Shown here piece after piece: positions 1 to 8,917 of a stretch of 64,000 nucleotides of DNA (within the stretch, counting starts at the first letter, position 1; each line of letters starts with the position of its first letter). This DNA comes from Novosphingobium sp. PhB165. GTDB lineage: Bacteria > Pseudomonadota > Alphaproteobacteria > Sphingomonadales > Sphingomonadaceae. Position numbers and translations under genes: made by a program. A model generated the notes under the pieces. The model saw only the letters and a list, made by a program, of their open reading frames with translations. It searched no databases and was not told the DNA's origin. The stretch is taken from assembly GCF_004341845.1 (NCBI RefSeq), contig NZ_SLVB01000001.1, forward strand, positions 1,155,982-1,219,981, in the 5' to 3' direction.

Positions 1-2
1 TG

Positions 3-1424
3 CGCCGCATGCACGGTTCGCTGCAACGCCTTGCCAATGGTGACCTCGATATCGAGATCGGCTCCTTCCGCCTCAAGGAACTGAAGGACCTGTCCGGCCC
101 GCTCGAAACCTTCCGGCGCAATGCCAAGGCGGTCAAGAATCTGGCCTTCAGCGACCCGGCCACCGGCCTGCCCAACCGCCGCGCCTTCCAGGAAGACGTG
201 ACCTGGCTGTTCAGCGCCGCGCCGGACCGCCGCTTCGCCTGCATGCTGATCGACATCGACCGTTTCAAGCACATCAACGACGATTACGGCCACGCCGCCG
301 GAGACGATCTGGTGCGGCTGATCGGCGCCCGGCTCAAGGCCAATCTCGGCGACGGCAGCATCGTCGCCCGCGTCGGCGGGGACGAGTTCGCCGTCTGCAT
401 CGAAATGGCAGAGGGCGAATCCGCCACAGTGCTGGCCTCGCGCCTCACCGATTCGGTGCGCACGCCCTTCAGCCTCGGCGAATATTCGGTGGCGATCACC
501 GCTTCGATCGGCGTCGCCGAAGTGGAAGCCTCGGACGAGGCCGACATCGACGAGATCCTGCGCAATGCCGACATGGCGCTCTACGCCTCGAAGAAGAACG
601 GCCGCAATTCCGCCACCGGCTTCGCGCCGCAAATGGCCGAGGAGCGCGCCGTCGACCGGGCCCTTGAAAAGGACCTCGAAACCGCCTTCGAAAGAGGCGA
701 GTTGCGCATGGTCTACCAGCCGATTCACCCGGTTTCCGACACCGTGCAGGAAGTAGAGGCGCTGGTCCGCTGGAAGCATCCGGATCTGGGCGAAGTGCCG
801 CCTTCCACATTCATCCCCGCCGCCGAGCGCAGCGGCCAGATGGTGCGGCTGGGCGAATGGATCATCCGCCGCGCGCTGGCCGATTTCGCGCGCTGGCCCG
901 ACATGACGATGAGCATCAACCTCTCGCCGCTGCAACTCCAGCATGACGGGTTCAGCGCCTTCCTGCTCGACGCCTGCGGCCGCCACGGCATCGCCCCGCA
1001 GCGCCTGTTCCTGGAAGTGACGGAATCGCTCTCCATCGAACGCAACACCCGCGCGCTGCTCACGCTCAATCTGCTGCGTAACCTCGGCTTCCGCATCGCG
1101 CTCGACGATTTCGGCACGGGCTATTCCTCGCTCTCGATGGTCAAGAGCTTCAAGTTCGACCGCATGAAGCTCGACCGCAGCCTGGTGATGGACCTTGGAC
1201 AGGACCCGGCCTCGGTCGCGGTGCTGGAAGCGGCGGTGACGATGGCCCGGCATGTCGGCGCCGAAGTGGTGGCCGAAGGCATCAGCGAGGCCCACCTCAT
1301 CGACGCCACCAAGGGCGCGGGCTGCACGCATCTGCAAGGCTACTTCTACAGCCAGCCGATCGAAGCGGACGAAGTGCCGCACTATTTCGCGGTAGAGCCC
1401 GATATGCGCAGCGAAGTAGCCTGA
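3..1424 (+). CDS. GGDEF/EAL bifunctional cyclic-di-GMP enzyme (5' end outside window)
   Basis: The reading frame is open to the left edge, so this is the C-terminal ~473 residues of a longer protein. Numbered from the first ATG at 9, the first ~45 residues look like the end of a HAMP/linker helix, so the missing part is probably a membrane sensor. A GGDEF domain follows, with an intact GGDEF at residues 123-127. Then comes an EAL domain with EAL at 250-252, the conserved LFLEVTES segment near 333-340 and DDFGTGYSS at 366-374. All the main catalytic signatures are present, so both diguanylate cyclase and phosphodiesterase activity are possible. A hairpin just downstream (1442-1467) probably ends the transcript. 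The family call is firm; the direction of activity and the signal sensed are not readable here. Confidence 0.93.
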   Translation, partial: RRMHGSLQRLANGDLDIEIGSFRLKELKDLSGPLETFRRNAKAVKNLAFSDPATGLPNRRAFQEDVTWLFSAAPDRRFACMLIDIDRFKHINDDYGHAAGDDLVRLIGARLKANLGDGSIVARVGGDEFAVCIEMAEGESATVLASRLTDSVRTPFSLGEYSVAITASIGVAEVEASDEADIDEILRNADMALYASKKNGRNSATGFAPQMAEERAVDRALEKDLETAFERGELRMVYQPIHPVSDTVQEVEALVRWKHPDLGEVPPSTFIPAAERSGQMVRLGEWIIRRALADFARWPDMTMSINLSPLQLQHDGFSAFLLDACGRHGIAPQRLFLEVTESLSIERNTRALLTLNLLRNLGFRIALDDFGTGYSSLSMVKSFKFDRMKLDRSLVMDLGQDPASVAVLEAAVTMARHVGAEVVAEGISEAHLIDATKGAGCTHLQGYFYSQPIEADEVPHYFAVEPDMRSEVA

Positions 1425-1441
1425 GCAAGACCATGGTCAAT

Positions 1442-1467
1442 GGCCGGGGCGCCAACCCGCCCCGGCC
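1442..1467 (+). terminator. Hairpin after the GGDEF/EAL gene
   Basis: Perfect 10-bp GC-rich inverted repeat (GGCCGGGGCG / CGCCCCGGCC) with a 6-nt loop, 17 nt after the stop codon. The following T-run is poor, so it is a weak intrinsic terminator or an mRNA-stabilising hairpin. Confidence 0.55.
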
Positions 1468-1542
1468 CATTCCCGGTTTACGGGATCGATCGCGTTCGGT
1501 TACCTTCGTCGCAAGTACGGCCCCCTCAGAGAGGAAGCAGTC

Positions 1543-2373
1543 ATGCTTGGTATTGCGATAGTCCTGCTTGCTCAATTGGCTACGCCGCCTGCCTCGCCTT
1601 CACCTCCCCCGCCGCTGCCACCTCCGCTGCATTCGGGCTCCCTCGCCATGACTTGTCCGGTGGGCGGCGAAAAGTTCACCGCCGCCACGGTTCCGGTCTA
1701 TTCGATCATGGGTCGCCGCCCGGACGGACAGCCTTATTCGGAGGTGCCTTTCCCGCATCCGATACCCGAATGCCCTGGCAACGGCCTTGTCGTCTTTGCA
1801 GACTTCACGGCCGCCGAGACGCAGGACCTTGCCCGGTGGATCGCGACGCCGGTCTATCAGGCGATGCGCACCACCGAATCTCCTTTCTATCGCGCCTATT
1901 GGCTCGCCAGAAAGATAGGGCGGCCCGACGCCGATGCGCTGGAACTGCTGCTGCCGGCGATCTGGAGCGCCAAAGGGCAGGACCGCAACGATTCCCATCG
2001 CCCCTTTACCACGCGCTACCAGCAGGTTCTGGTCAACGCGGTGAACCAACTGCCTGCAAGCGTGCCTGCCGACGACCGGATCTGGCTACAGGCGCAGGCC
2101 GCGAATGCCCTGCGCGAAATGGGTGAATATGCGAAAGCCGAAAGAATGCGCGGGCTCGCTGCCTCTTCGCCAACGACGCGCCCTGCGCTCACCACTTACC
2201 TCCAGGACTTGCAGAAAGTCATCGCCCGGCATGACCGCTCGGATGAGCCGCTCGACATGATACCCGATGTGCAGGCCGCGATCCTCTGCAAGAACAGCCC
2301 GCCGAAAGACGCCTTCGGCCGGGCCTACTGCGCCCAACCCTCAATCGCGGGAATATTCAAGCAAAGCACGTAA
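1543..2373 (+). CDS. Exported protein of unknown function
   Basis: 276 residues beginning with a short hydrophobic stretch and a run of prolines (residues ~19-29), consistent with a signal peptide followed by a flexible linker. Near the mature N-terminus there is a CPVGGEKF segment and, about 35 residues later, a second Cys in PECPGNG; this resembles half of a zinc-ribbon arrangement but is incomplete. The rest is Ala-rich and helical, with a third Cys pair close to the C-terminus (LCKNSP, YCAQP). I do not recognise the family. It is preceded by a GAGAGGAA ribosome-binding site about 8 nt before the ATG, and it converges on dnaN with a shared terminator between them. Confidence 0.75.
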   Translation: MLGIAIVLLAQLATPPASPSPPPPLPPPLHSGSLAMTCPVGGEKFTAATVPVYSIMGRRPDGQPYSEVPFPHPIPECPGNGLVVFADFTAAETQDLARWIATPVYQAMRTTESPFYRAYWLARKIGRPDADALELLLPAIWSAKGQDRNDSHRPFTTRYQQVLVNAVNQLPASVPADDRIWLQAQAANALREMGEYAKAERMRGLAASSPTTRPALTTYLQDLQKVIARHDRSDEPLDMIPDVQAAILCKNSPPKDAFGRAYCAQPSIAGIFKQST

Positions 2374-2421
2374 AGCCCCTTTCCGCAGCCTCACCCCGCA
2401 TTTCCGATCCGCAACGAAAAA

Positions 2422-2452
2422 GGCCGGAGCTTTCGCCCCGGCCCTCTTTTCC
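2422..2452. terminator. Bidirectional terminator between the exported protein and dnaN
   Basis: GGCCGG/CCGGCC stem within GGCCGGAGCTTTCGCCCCGGCC, with an A-run on the left (2417-2421) and CTCTTTTCCTTT on the right. It therefore works for both converging genes. Confidence 0.7.
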
Positions 2453-2470
2453 TTTGCGTGCCGATCGAAA

Positions 2471-3589
2471 TCAGACGCGCATCGGCATCAGCACGTAGAG
2501 CGCGGGGCTCTTTTCATCCTGACGGATCAGCGTCGGCGCGCCGGCGTCGGCAAGGTGTAGTTCCACCGTGTCGCCATCGATCTGGCCGAGGATGTCCTTG
2601 AGATAATTGGCATTGAAGCCGATTTCGAAACCATCCGACGAATAGTCTGCCGGCACTTCTTCCGCCGCCGTGCCGTTGTCCGGCGAGGTGACCGAAAGCG
2701 TCACGCGGTCCTGCTCCAGCGCCATCTTCACAGCGCGGGTCTTTTCGGTGGCGATGGTCGCCACGCGGTCCACGCCTTCGAAGAAGCTCTTGGGATCGAT
2801 GCGGAGCAGCTTGTCATTCCCGGTCGGGATGACGCGCGTGTAGTCCGGGAACGTGCCGTCGATCAGCTTGCTGGTCAGCACAACGCCATGCTCGCCGCCC
2901 AAGGTGAAGCGCACCTTGCTGGCCGAAAGATCGACCAGCACATTGGTATCGAGCGCTTCTTCGAGAAGCTTGCGCAGCTCGCCCACGCACTTGCGGGGCA
3001 CGATCACGTCAGGCATGCCCTCGGCGCCGTCGGGACGGGCCAGAGTGAAGCGGGCGAGGCGGTGACCGTCGGTGGCGGCGGCCTTCAGTTCCTCGTCAGA
3101 GACGTGGAGGAAGATGCCGTTGAGATAGTAGCGCGTTTCCTCGGTCGAAATCGCGAAGCGCGTGCGGTCGATCAGCTGCGCCAGCGTTGCCGCCGGAATT
3201 TCGAAGCTGGTCGGCAGCTCGCCCTCGGCGATCATCGGGAAATCGTCGCGCGGCAGCGTCGGCAGCTGGAAGCGGCTGCGCCCGGCCTTCACCACCATGC
3301 GGTTATCGGCCGCATCGAGGCTGACCTGGCTACCGTCCGGCAGCTTGCGAGCGATGTCGAACAGGAGGTGCGCGGAAACCGTGATCGCGCCGGCCTGCTC
3401 TACCGAGACCGCGCCAAGGGTTTCCACCACCTGCAAGTCGAGGTCGGTCGCCATGATGCGCAACGACCCACTGCCCGAAGCCTCGATCAGTACGTTCGAG
3501 AGAATGGGAATGGTATTGCGCCGCTCGACGACGGACTGCACGTGACTGAGGCAGCGCAGGAGCGTGGAACGTTCGATGGTGGCCTTCAT
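2471..3589 (-). CDS. dnaN: DNA polymerase III beta subunit (sliding clamp)
   Basis: 372 residues from the ATG at 3589, the usual length of a bacterial beta clamp. A longer open frame upstream is not used, because the protein starts with the typical MKATIERSTLLRCLSHVQ sequence. Three clamp domains can be followed: an N-terminal part with the conserved TDLDLQV, a middle domain with RYYLNGIFL and the TDGHRLA motif, and a C-terminal end YVLMPMRV typical of DnaN. The protein forms a ring dimer that tethers polymerase III to DNA. dnaN is not flanked by dnaA or recF, which is normal in alphaproteobacteria. The ~290-bp leader carries one short REP-like palindrome. Confidence 0.98.
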   Translation of the reverse strand: MKATIERSTLLRCLSHVQSVVERRNTIPILSNVLIEASGSGSLRIMATDLDLQVVETLGAVSVEQAGAITVSAHLLFDIARKLPDGSQVSLDAADNRMVVKAGRSRFQLPTLPRDDFPMIAEGELPTSFEIPAATLAQLIDRTRFAISTEETRYYLNGIFLHVSDEELKAAATDGHRLARFTLARPDGAEGMPDVIVPRKCVGELRKLLEEALDTNVLVDLSASKVRFTLGGEHGVVLTSKLIDGTFPDYTRVIPTGNDKLLRIDPKSFFEGVDRVATIATEKTRAVKMALEQDRVTLSVTSPDNGTAAEEVPADYSSDGFEIGFNANYLKDILGQIDGDTVELHLADAGAPTLIRQDEKSPALYVLMPMRV

Positions 3590-3625
3590 GTCAGCCTCAG
3601 GTCCCCCTTGGTCGGGCTTGGGACG

Positions 3626-3648
3626 CCCCCGCGAAGGCGGGAGATCCC
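3626..3648. repeat. REP-like palindrome CCCCCGCGAAGGCGGG
   Basis: Imperfect palindrome that matches the core of the larger repeat at 50877-50971 (CCCGCGAAGGCGGGA). It lies between dnaN and its divergent neighbour, in line with a dispersed intergenic repeat family. Confidence 0.6.
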
Positions 3649-3878
3649 GAATTTCAGGACGAATATCTCTAGCGTACGTAAGGCTTGCGGCAAGCGAGTA
3701 ATGCCCCCCGAAAGGCGAAACTGGGGATAAATCGGGGGTTTCTCGTGACTTTTCGCCCCGGCGCCGCAGCCCGCCGCATTCCGGCGCCCCGATGACGCTC
3801 GCCGCTTGCCCCCAAGACGCGTTCGGAGCATGTTCACAAGTACCCCCAGCCACGCCGAAATCGTGGGAGACGAACCAC

Positions 3879-4244
3879 TTGTCTGACCATCTGCGCATCG
3901 AACGCAAGGATGAGAGCGGCGAAATTCGCCCGATCACCCTGCCTGAATGGAAAGAAGCCGTGATCGGCATCGAGGGCGTGCGGCTTGCCGATGGTGACGC
4001 CAACGCGCTCAATCCGGTTACCCGCGAGTGGGTCGTCATGCCGAACCGTGGCGGCGATGTGGAAGTCTGGCGCGATGGCTATGGCGGCTGGCTGCGCGCG
4101 CTCTGGTGGTCGCCCAACGGCACCGTGAGCTTTGCAGCGCCCGATCCCGAACCGGACGGCCACTCGATCCTGGCCGTCGCGCGCGATCTCGCCGGAAAGC
4201 TGGGCGCGGATATCGTGAGCGCGGACCGCACCGTTCACGATTAG
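3879..4244 (+). CDS. Small protein of unknown function
   Basis: I place the start at a TTG (residues then read LSDHLRIERKD...), 8 nt after GTGGGAGA. An upstream in-frame ATG at 3792 would add 29 residues of poor coding character. The product is ~121 residues, without a signal peptide or membrane segment. It contains a GGDVEVWRDGYGGWLRALWW segment that looks like beta strands, followed by a C-terminal alpha/beta end. I do not recognise a family. The 3' end overlaps the convergent GNAT gene by 4 nt. Confidence 0.65.
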   Translation: MSDHLRIERKDESGEIRPITLPEWKEAVIGIEGVRLADGDANALNPVTREWVVMPNRGGDVEVWRDGYGGWLRALWWSPNGTVSFAAPDPEPDGHSILAVARDLAGKLGADIVSADRTVHD

Positions 4245-4708
4245 GATTCGAGCATTTTCCCGAGACAGATCGACTGCGGCCGATCCGCATAGCGGCCATA
4301 CGGTGCGATCTCGACATAGCCGTGACGCTCGTAGAACGAGACCGCACGGGCGTTGACGCGCCGGGTGGAGAGCCATGCAGCGCCATAGCCATCGGCGCGC
4401 GCGGCAGCTTCGAGATGGGACAGAATCGCCGCGCCGCTACCGTGTTCGGCATACATCCGCTTGATCTCGGCGACATCGCCTTCGAGTGGCCGATAGGCGC
4501 CGCATCCGATCGCGGCGCCATGCTCATCCCGCGCCACCACGAAGAGCGCGCGGGACACGAGCACATCGGCCGGATCGAAGGAGGACGTACCGCCATCGCC
4601 GGTGATGGCGTTCAGCACCCGCGAGAGGCGCTCCATCACCGAAACGGCATGGGGATCGCGCGGATCGCAGGGCTCAACCCTGACCATCCGCGCCAATCCC
4701 AAGGTCAT
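4241..4708 (-). CDS. GNAT family N-acetyltransferase
   Basis: 155 residues with the GNAT fold signature: beta-4 (VAEIKRMYA) followed by the acetyl-CoA loop EHGSGAAIL, a degenerate Q/RxxGxG/A, and the C-terminal ARAVSFYERHGYVEI motif. It probably transfers acetyl groups to a small amine or a protein N-terminus; the substrate cannot be predicted. The start codon follows the fabG stop as TGA-C-ATG, so translation is coupled to fabG and the gene sits last in the fabD-fabG-GNAT run. Confidence 0.88.
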   Translation of the reverse strand: MTLGLARMVRVEPCDPRDPHAVSVMERLSRVLNAITGDGGTSSFDPADVLVSRALFVVARDEHGAAIGCGAYRPLEGDVAEIKRMYAEHGSGAAILSHLEAAARADGYGAAWLSTRRVNARAVSFYERHGYVEIAPYGRYADRPQSICLGKMLES

Positions 4709-4709
4709 G

Positions 4710-5474
4710 TCAGACCATCACCATGCCGCCGTTGACGTGGATCGTCTGGCCGGTGACGTAGCCCGCTTCCTTCGAGGCGAGGAACACGGCGGCAGAGGCG
4801 ATGTCCTCGCCCTCACCCATGCGGCCCATCGGGATGCGGCCGTTGAGCGCGTTCTTCTGCGCGTCGGGCAGCACGTCGGTCATCGCGGTGCGGATGAAGC
4901 CCGGGGCGATGCAGTTCACGGTGACGTTGCGGCTAGCGAGTTCCTGCGCGAGGCTCTTCGACATGGCGGTGATGCCGCCCTTCGCTGCGCAGTAGTTCAT
5001 CTGGCCGGGATTGCCGGTGGTGCCGACAACCGAGGTGACGTTGATGATGCGGCCGAAGCGGGCCTTCATCATCGGCTTGGTCACGGCGCGCATCAGGCGG
5101 AAGGTCGATTCGAGGTTGATCTTGATGACCTGATCCCACTCCTCGTCCTTCATGCGCATGGCAAGGTTGTCGCGGGTGATGCCGGCGTTGTTGATCAGGA
5201 TGTCGATCTTGCCCAGCGATTCGAGCGCGGCGGGAACCAGCTTCTCGACCTGCTCGGCATCGCCGAGGTTGCAGGCGATGGCAACGTGGTCGACGTCCTG
5301 CAGGTGCTGCGGGGTGTGCTCGTCCAGCTCGTCGCGGAAGGCGCGCAGCTTGTCGGCATTCGAGCCCGAGATGGCAAGGCGCGCACCCTGCGCGGCCAGC
5401 GCGCGAGCAACGGCAGAACCGATGCCGCCCGAGGCGCCAGTGACGAGGGCGGTCATTCCGTTGAGGTTGAACAT
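4710..5474 (-). CDS. fabG: 3-oxoacyl-[acyl-carrier-protein] reductase
   Basis: 254-residue short-chain dehydrogenase that reduces 3-ketoacyl-ACP with NADPH in fatty-acid elongation. Visible features: the cofactor loop GASGGIG at residues 13-19, NNAG at 95-98, and the catalytic Ser148, Tyr161 and Lys165. The C-terminal stretch GYVTGQTIHVNGGMVMV is typical of FabG. It follows fabD by 118 bp on the same strand and overlaps functionally with it. In many bacteria acpP and fabF come next, but here a GNAT gene follows instead. Confidence 0.96.
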   Translation of the reverse strand: MFNLNGMTALVTGASGGIGSAVARALAAQGARLAISGSNADKLRAFRDELDEHTPQHLQDVDHVAIACNLGDAEQVEKLVPAALESLGKIDILINNAGITRDNLAMRMKDEEWDQVIKINLESTFRLMRAVTKPMMKARFGRIINVTSVVGTTGNPGQMNYCAAKGGITAMSKSLAQELASRNVTVNCIAPGFIRTAMTDVLPDAQKNALNGRIPMGRMGEGEDIASAAVFLASKEAGYVTGQTIHVNGGMVMV

Positions 5475-5592
5475 CTTTTCAAAATCTCCGTGAATCGTCT
5501 GCCTGAGCGGCAGCGACGGCCCGCTGAACGGCGCCTTTCTTCAAACCTTCAGGGCCGCCGGGTCAAGCCCGGCGCGCCGATCAGAGCCCCGA

Positions 5593-6528
5593 TCAGAGGC
5601 CCTTCGCCAGTTCCTCGATCTCGGCCATGGTCACGGCGGAGATCACCTCCACCTCACCGGCCGAACGCTTGATCATCGGACCGAGCACCTTGCCGCCGAG
5701 TTCGACGAAGGTCTCGACGCCCGCCTCGCGCATGGCAATCGCGCTTTCGCGCCAGCGGACGCGGCCGGTGACCTGCTCGACCAGCAAGCGCTGGACTTCG
5801 GCGGGATCGGTGACGACCGAGGCGGTGACATTCGCGAACAGCGGCACATGCAGGCTGCCCGGAGGGGTCTTGGCCAGCGCCTCCGCCATGGCATCGGCAG
5901 CGGGCTGCATCAGCGGGCAATGGAACGGCGCCGAAACCGGCAGCAGCACGCCGCGCTTGATGCCGTGGTCCTTCACCAGCGCGATGGCGCGCTCGATGGC
6001 TTCCTTGTGGCCGGAGATCACGACCTGCGTGGGGTCGTTGTCGTTGGCGACGGTGCAAACCTGACCTTCGGCAGCGGCTTCGGCCAGCGCCGTGGCCTTC
6101 TCGATATCCGCGCCCAGCAGCGCCGCCATGGCGCCAAGACCGACCGGAACGGCCGCCTGCATCGACTGGCCGCGCAGCTTCAGCAGGCGCGCGGTGTCGG
6201 CAAGGCTGAAAGCACCGGCGGCGCAAAGTGCGGTATATTCACCCAGCGAGTGACCGGCGACGAAGTCCGCCTTGTCGGCGAGCGTAATGCCGCCTTCCTT
6301 CTCCAGCACGCGCAGGACGGCGATGGCATTGGCCATGATCGCCGGCTGGGCGTTCTCGGTAAGGGTCAGTTCCTCTTCCGGGCCCTGCGTCATGATACGG
6401 AAGAGATTCTGGCCGAGCGCCTCGTCCACTTCCTGGAAGACTTCGCGCGCAATGGCGCTGGCTTCGGCGAGTTCGGCGCCCATGCCGACTTTCTGGCTGC
6501 CCTGTCCGGGGAATACGAATGCACGCAT
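5593..6528 (-). CDS. fabD: Malonyl-CoA:ACP transacylase
   Basis: 311 residues starting at MRAFVFPGQGSQKVGMG; the reading frame continues upstream but without family similarity. The protein loads malonyl groups onto acyl carrier protein for fatty-acid synthesis. The nucleophile elbow GHSLGEY places the active Ser at residue 94, Arg119 lies in LKLRGQSM, and the catalytic His203 is in SAPFHCPL. Length and motifs are those of a standard cytoplasmic FabD. It is the first gene of the fabD-fabG-GNAT group and stands 82 bp from the stop codon of the S66 peptidase upstream. Confidence 0.97.
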   Translation of the reverse strand: MRAFVFPGQGSQKVGMGAELAEASAIAREVFQEVDEALGQNLFRIMTQGPEEELTLTENAQPAIMANAIAVLRVLEKEGGITLADKADFVAGHSLGEYTALCAAGAFSLADTARLLKLRGQSMQAAVPVGLGAMAALLGADIEKATALAEAAAEGQVCTVANDNDPTQVVISGHKEAIERAIALVKDHGIKRGVLLPVSAPFHCPLMQPAADAMAEALAKTPPGSLHVPLFANVTASVVTDPAEVQRLLVEQVTGRVRWRESAIAMREAGVETFVELGGKVLGPMIKRSAGEVEVISAVTMAEIEELAKGL

Positions 6529-6610
6529 GTGGCGGCTCCTCCTGTCCGGCGGGTTAGCGGATGCGCCCTGCCGATTTGCGATTCGAACGTGGCGCGGCGG
6601 GTTATTGACC

Positions 6611-7429
6611 TTAGTGTCTCTCGGCAAGCCCGAAGGGAACGATGCGGTTCATGGCATCATGCCCGATATCGGCGCTGCCGAGGTAGGGGATCGAGTGATG
6701 CGCACACCAATGGCGCGCGATTTCCTCGGCTTCGATGCCGAACGGACGGTCGTTTTCGGGCACGTCGCTGACCCGGCCGAGGCGCAGGCCGGCCACGCCG
6801 CCGAGGTGCGCGGTCAGGTGAAAGAACAGCCGGTCCACCGCGTAGAGATACTCGGAGACTTCCTCCACCAGCACGACATGCTTGGCCAGCCCCGGCATCA
6901 GGCGGGTGCCGCAGAGCATCGACAGCGTCATCAGGTTGAAGGCGACGCGCGGATGATCGTCGCCGGTGGGTTCGACGCCGGAGGCATCGCCGGTCAGCCA
7001 GCGTAATGCGCGGCGCACTGCCCCTGCCCCGCCTTCGCGCCGGATATCGGCCAGCATCGGCCCGTGAACCGGCTTGCCGATCCGCGCACGATAAAGCCCG
7101 CCGAGCAGGTAGCCCGCATCGGAATAGCCAAGGAAAGTCTTCTTCTGTGCGTCATGCGTGAATTTCGCGATAGCGCTTTCGGCCACGCGGCAGGCTCCAT
7201 AGCCGCCGCGCGCGAACCACACTGCATCCACCGACGGGTCGTTGGCGCATTCCACCAGGGCCGCGATCCGCCGCGCGTCGCTGCCGGCGAAATGGCCTTC
7301 CACTTCGAAGCACTGATCGTGGATCGCAAGCTCCACATCGGGGAACTCGGCAGCCGCCAGAGCGACGACGGCCTCCGCATCCTCGCGGGTGATCGGGGTG
7401 GACGGTGCACAAACTGCGATACGGGTCAT
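6611..7429 (-). CDS. ldcA: S66 LD-carboxypeptidase (murein tetrapeptide carboxypeptidase family)
   Basis: 272 residues of peptidase family S66, whose best known members remove the terminal D-Ala from murein tetrapeptides in the cytoplasm during cell-wall recycling. Sequence signs: FARGGYGACR (residues 72-81), the nucleophile Ser103 in GYSD, the acidic EEVSE segment around 189-193, and His257 in GHDAMNRIVPFG. No signal peptide is seen, consistent with cytoplasmic recycling. It is transcribed divergently from a MurC-like ligase, with 53 bp between the start codons. That pairing supports a role in handling muropeptides. The gene symbol is by family, not by proven substrate. Confidence 0.88.
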   Translation of the reverse strand: MTRIAVCAPSTPITREDAEAVVALAAAEFPDVELAIHDQCFEVEGHFAGSDARRIAALVECANDPSVDAVWFARGGYGACRVAESAIAKFTHDAQKKTFLGYSDAGYLLGGLYRARIGKPVHGPMLADIRREGGAGAVRRALRWLTGDASGVEPTGDDHPRVAFNLMTLSMLCGTRLMPGLAKHVVLVEEVSEYLYAVDRLFFHLTAHLGGVAGLRLGRVSDVPENDRPFGIEAEEIARHWCAHHSIPYLGSADIGHDAMNRIVPFGLAERH

Positions 7430-7482
7430 GGCTCCTTCCTATCGAGGTTGTCAGGACGAACAAGGCCGCATACCGAAGCTTC

Positions 7483-8898
7483 ATGACTTCCGAGCATCAC
7501 GACCTCACTTCACATCCCTGGTTCTTCTGCGGCATCGGTGGATCGGGCATGTTGCCGCTCGCGCTGATCCTAAAGGGGCACGGCGCGAAAGTCGCAGGAT
7601 CGGACCGCAGCCGCGATCAGGGCCGCACGCCCGAAAAGTTCGCCTGGCTGGAAAGCCTCGGCTTCGAGCTCCACCCGCAGGATGGCAGCGGCATTACCGG
7701 CGCGGCGCAGACCTTGGTCGCCTCGGCAGCGGTGGAAGACACCGTTCCCGAAGTGGTCCGCGCGAAAGAGTTCGGTTGCCTGCGCATGAGCCGCGCGCAG
7801 CTTCTGGCGACTTTGTTCAATGCTGCGCCTTTCGGCATTGCCATCGGCGGCACCTCCGGCAAGTCGACCGTCACCGGCATGACCGGCTGGATCATGACCC
7901 ACGCGGGCCGCGATCCCACGATCATGAACGGCGCGGTGATGAAGAACTTCGCCTCGCCCGACGCGCCTTTCGCCAGTGCCCGGGTGGGTGAGGGCGAAGT
8001 CTTCGTGTCGGAAGTGGACGAGAGCGATGGGTCCATCGCACTCTACCGCCCGAAGGTCGCGGTGCTGGGCAACGTCAGCCTCGATCACAAAAGCCTTGAG
8101 GAACTCCGCCAGCTTTTCGGTGACTTCCTGAGCCGCGCGGAGATCTCCGCGATCAACCTCGACGATGCGGAAACGGCCGCCCTCGCCCCCCATGCGAAGG
8201 CGCTGGTGACGTTCGGGATTGTTTCGCCGGACGCGCAGATCACCGCGACGGATATTGTGGAAGAGCCGATTTCGCTGACCGCAACGGTCGTGGATCGCCG
8301 CGATGGCTCTTCGCATGCGCTGGCCCTCAAGGTGCCGGGACGCCACAATCTTTACAATGCGCTGGCCGCGATTGCCGCCGCCAATGCGGCCGGGGTTCCG
8401 GTGGCTGAGGCGGTCGAGGCGCTGGGCAGTTTCGTCGGCCTTGCGCGCCGATTTGATATCGTCGGCACCTCACCCTCAGGCGTGACGGTGATCGACGATT
8501 TCGGCCACAATCCGGACAAGGTTTCGGCCACGCTCGCCACGCTCAAGGCGCACGAAGGCCGGGTGATCGCCTTCTTCCAGCCGCACGGCTATGGCCCGCT
8601 GCGCCAGATGGGCCACGAACTCGCCGAAGTCTTCGCGGCGAAGCTCGGCCCGGATGACGTGACGATCCTGTGCGATCCGGTCTATTTCGGCGGCACGGTG
8701 GACCGCTCGCAGGGCAGCGAGCGCATCGTCGGCCTGATCGAAGCAGCGGGCGGAAAGGCGGAATATGTCGCCGCTCGCGAGGACTGCGCCCGCCGCATTG
8801 TCGAGATCGCCAAGCCCGGTGACCGCGTGGTGGTCATGGGCGCGCGAGACGACACGCTGACGGTATTCGCGAAAGAACTGCTCGCGGCGCTTCCCTGA
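7483..8898 (+). CDS. MurC/Mpl-like Mur ligase
   Basis: 471 residues from the ATG at 7483 (MTSEHHDL); an upstream ATG at 7405 would overlap the divergent peptidase start. The order is that of Mur ligases: a nucleotide-binding N-domain WFFCGIGGSGM (residues 13-23), an ATP loop GTSGKST (123-129), the central EVDESDGS, and a C-terminal domain with DDFGHNPDK. The N-domain is closer to MurC (HFxGIGGxGM), while the ATP loop has Ser where MurC has His and the later motif reads GHNPDK rather than GHHP. It is therefore probably a paralogue that ligates a peptide or amino acid to UDP-MurNAc, perhaps an Mpl-type recycling ligase paired with the S66 enzyme. The exact substrate is open. Confidence 0.82.
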   Translation: MTSEHHDLTSHPWFFCGIGGSGMLPLALILKGHGAKVAGSDRSRDQGRTPEKFAWLESLGFELHPQDGSGITGAAQTLVASAAVEDTVPEVVRAKEFGCLRMSRAQLLATLFNAAPFGIAIGGTSGKSTVTGMTGWIMTHAGRDPTIMNGAVMKNFASPDAPFASARVGEGEVFVSEVDESDGSIALYRPKVAVLGNVSLDHKSLEELRQLFGDFLSRAEISAINLDDAETAALAPHAKALVTFGIVSPDAQITATDIVEEPISLTATVVDRRDGSSHALALKVPGRHNLYNALAAIAAANAAGVPVAEAVEALGSFVGLARRFDIVGTSPSGVTVIDDFGHNPDKVSATLATLKAHEGRVIAFFQPHGYGPLRQMGHELAEVFAAKLGPDDVTILCDPVYFGGTVDRSQGSERIVGLIEAAGGKAEYVAAREDCARRIVEIAKPGDRVVVMGARDDTLTVFAKELLAALP

Positions 8899-8917
8899 TC
8901 GAGGCCCTGATCGCCGA

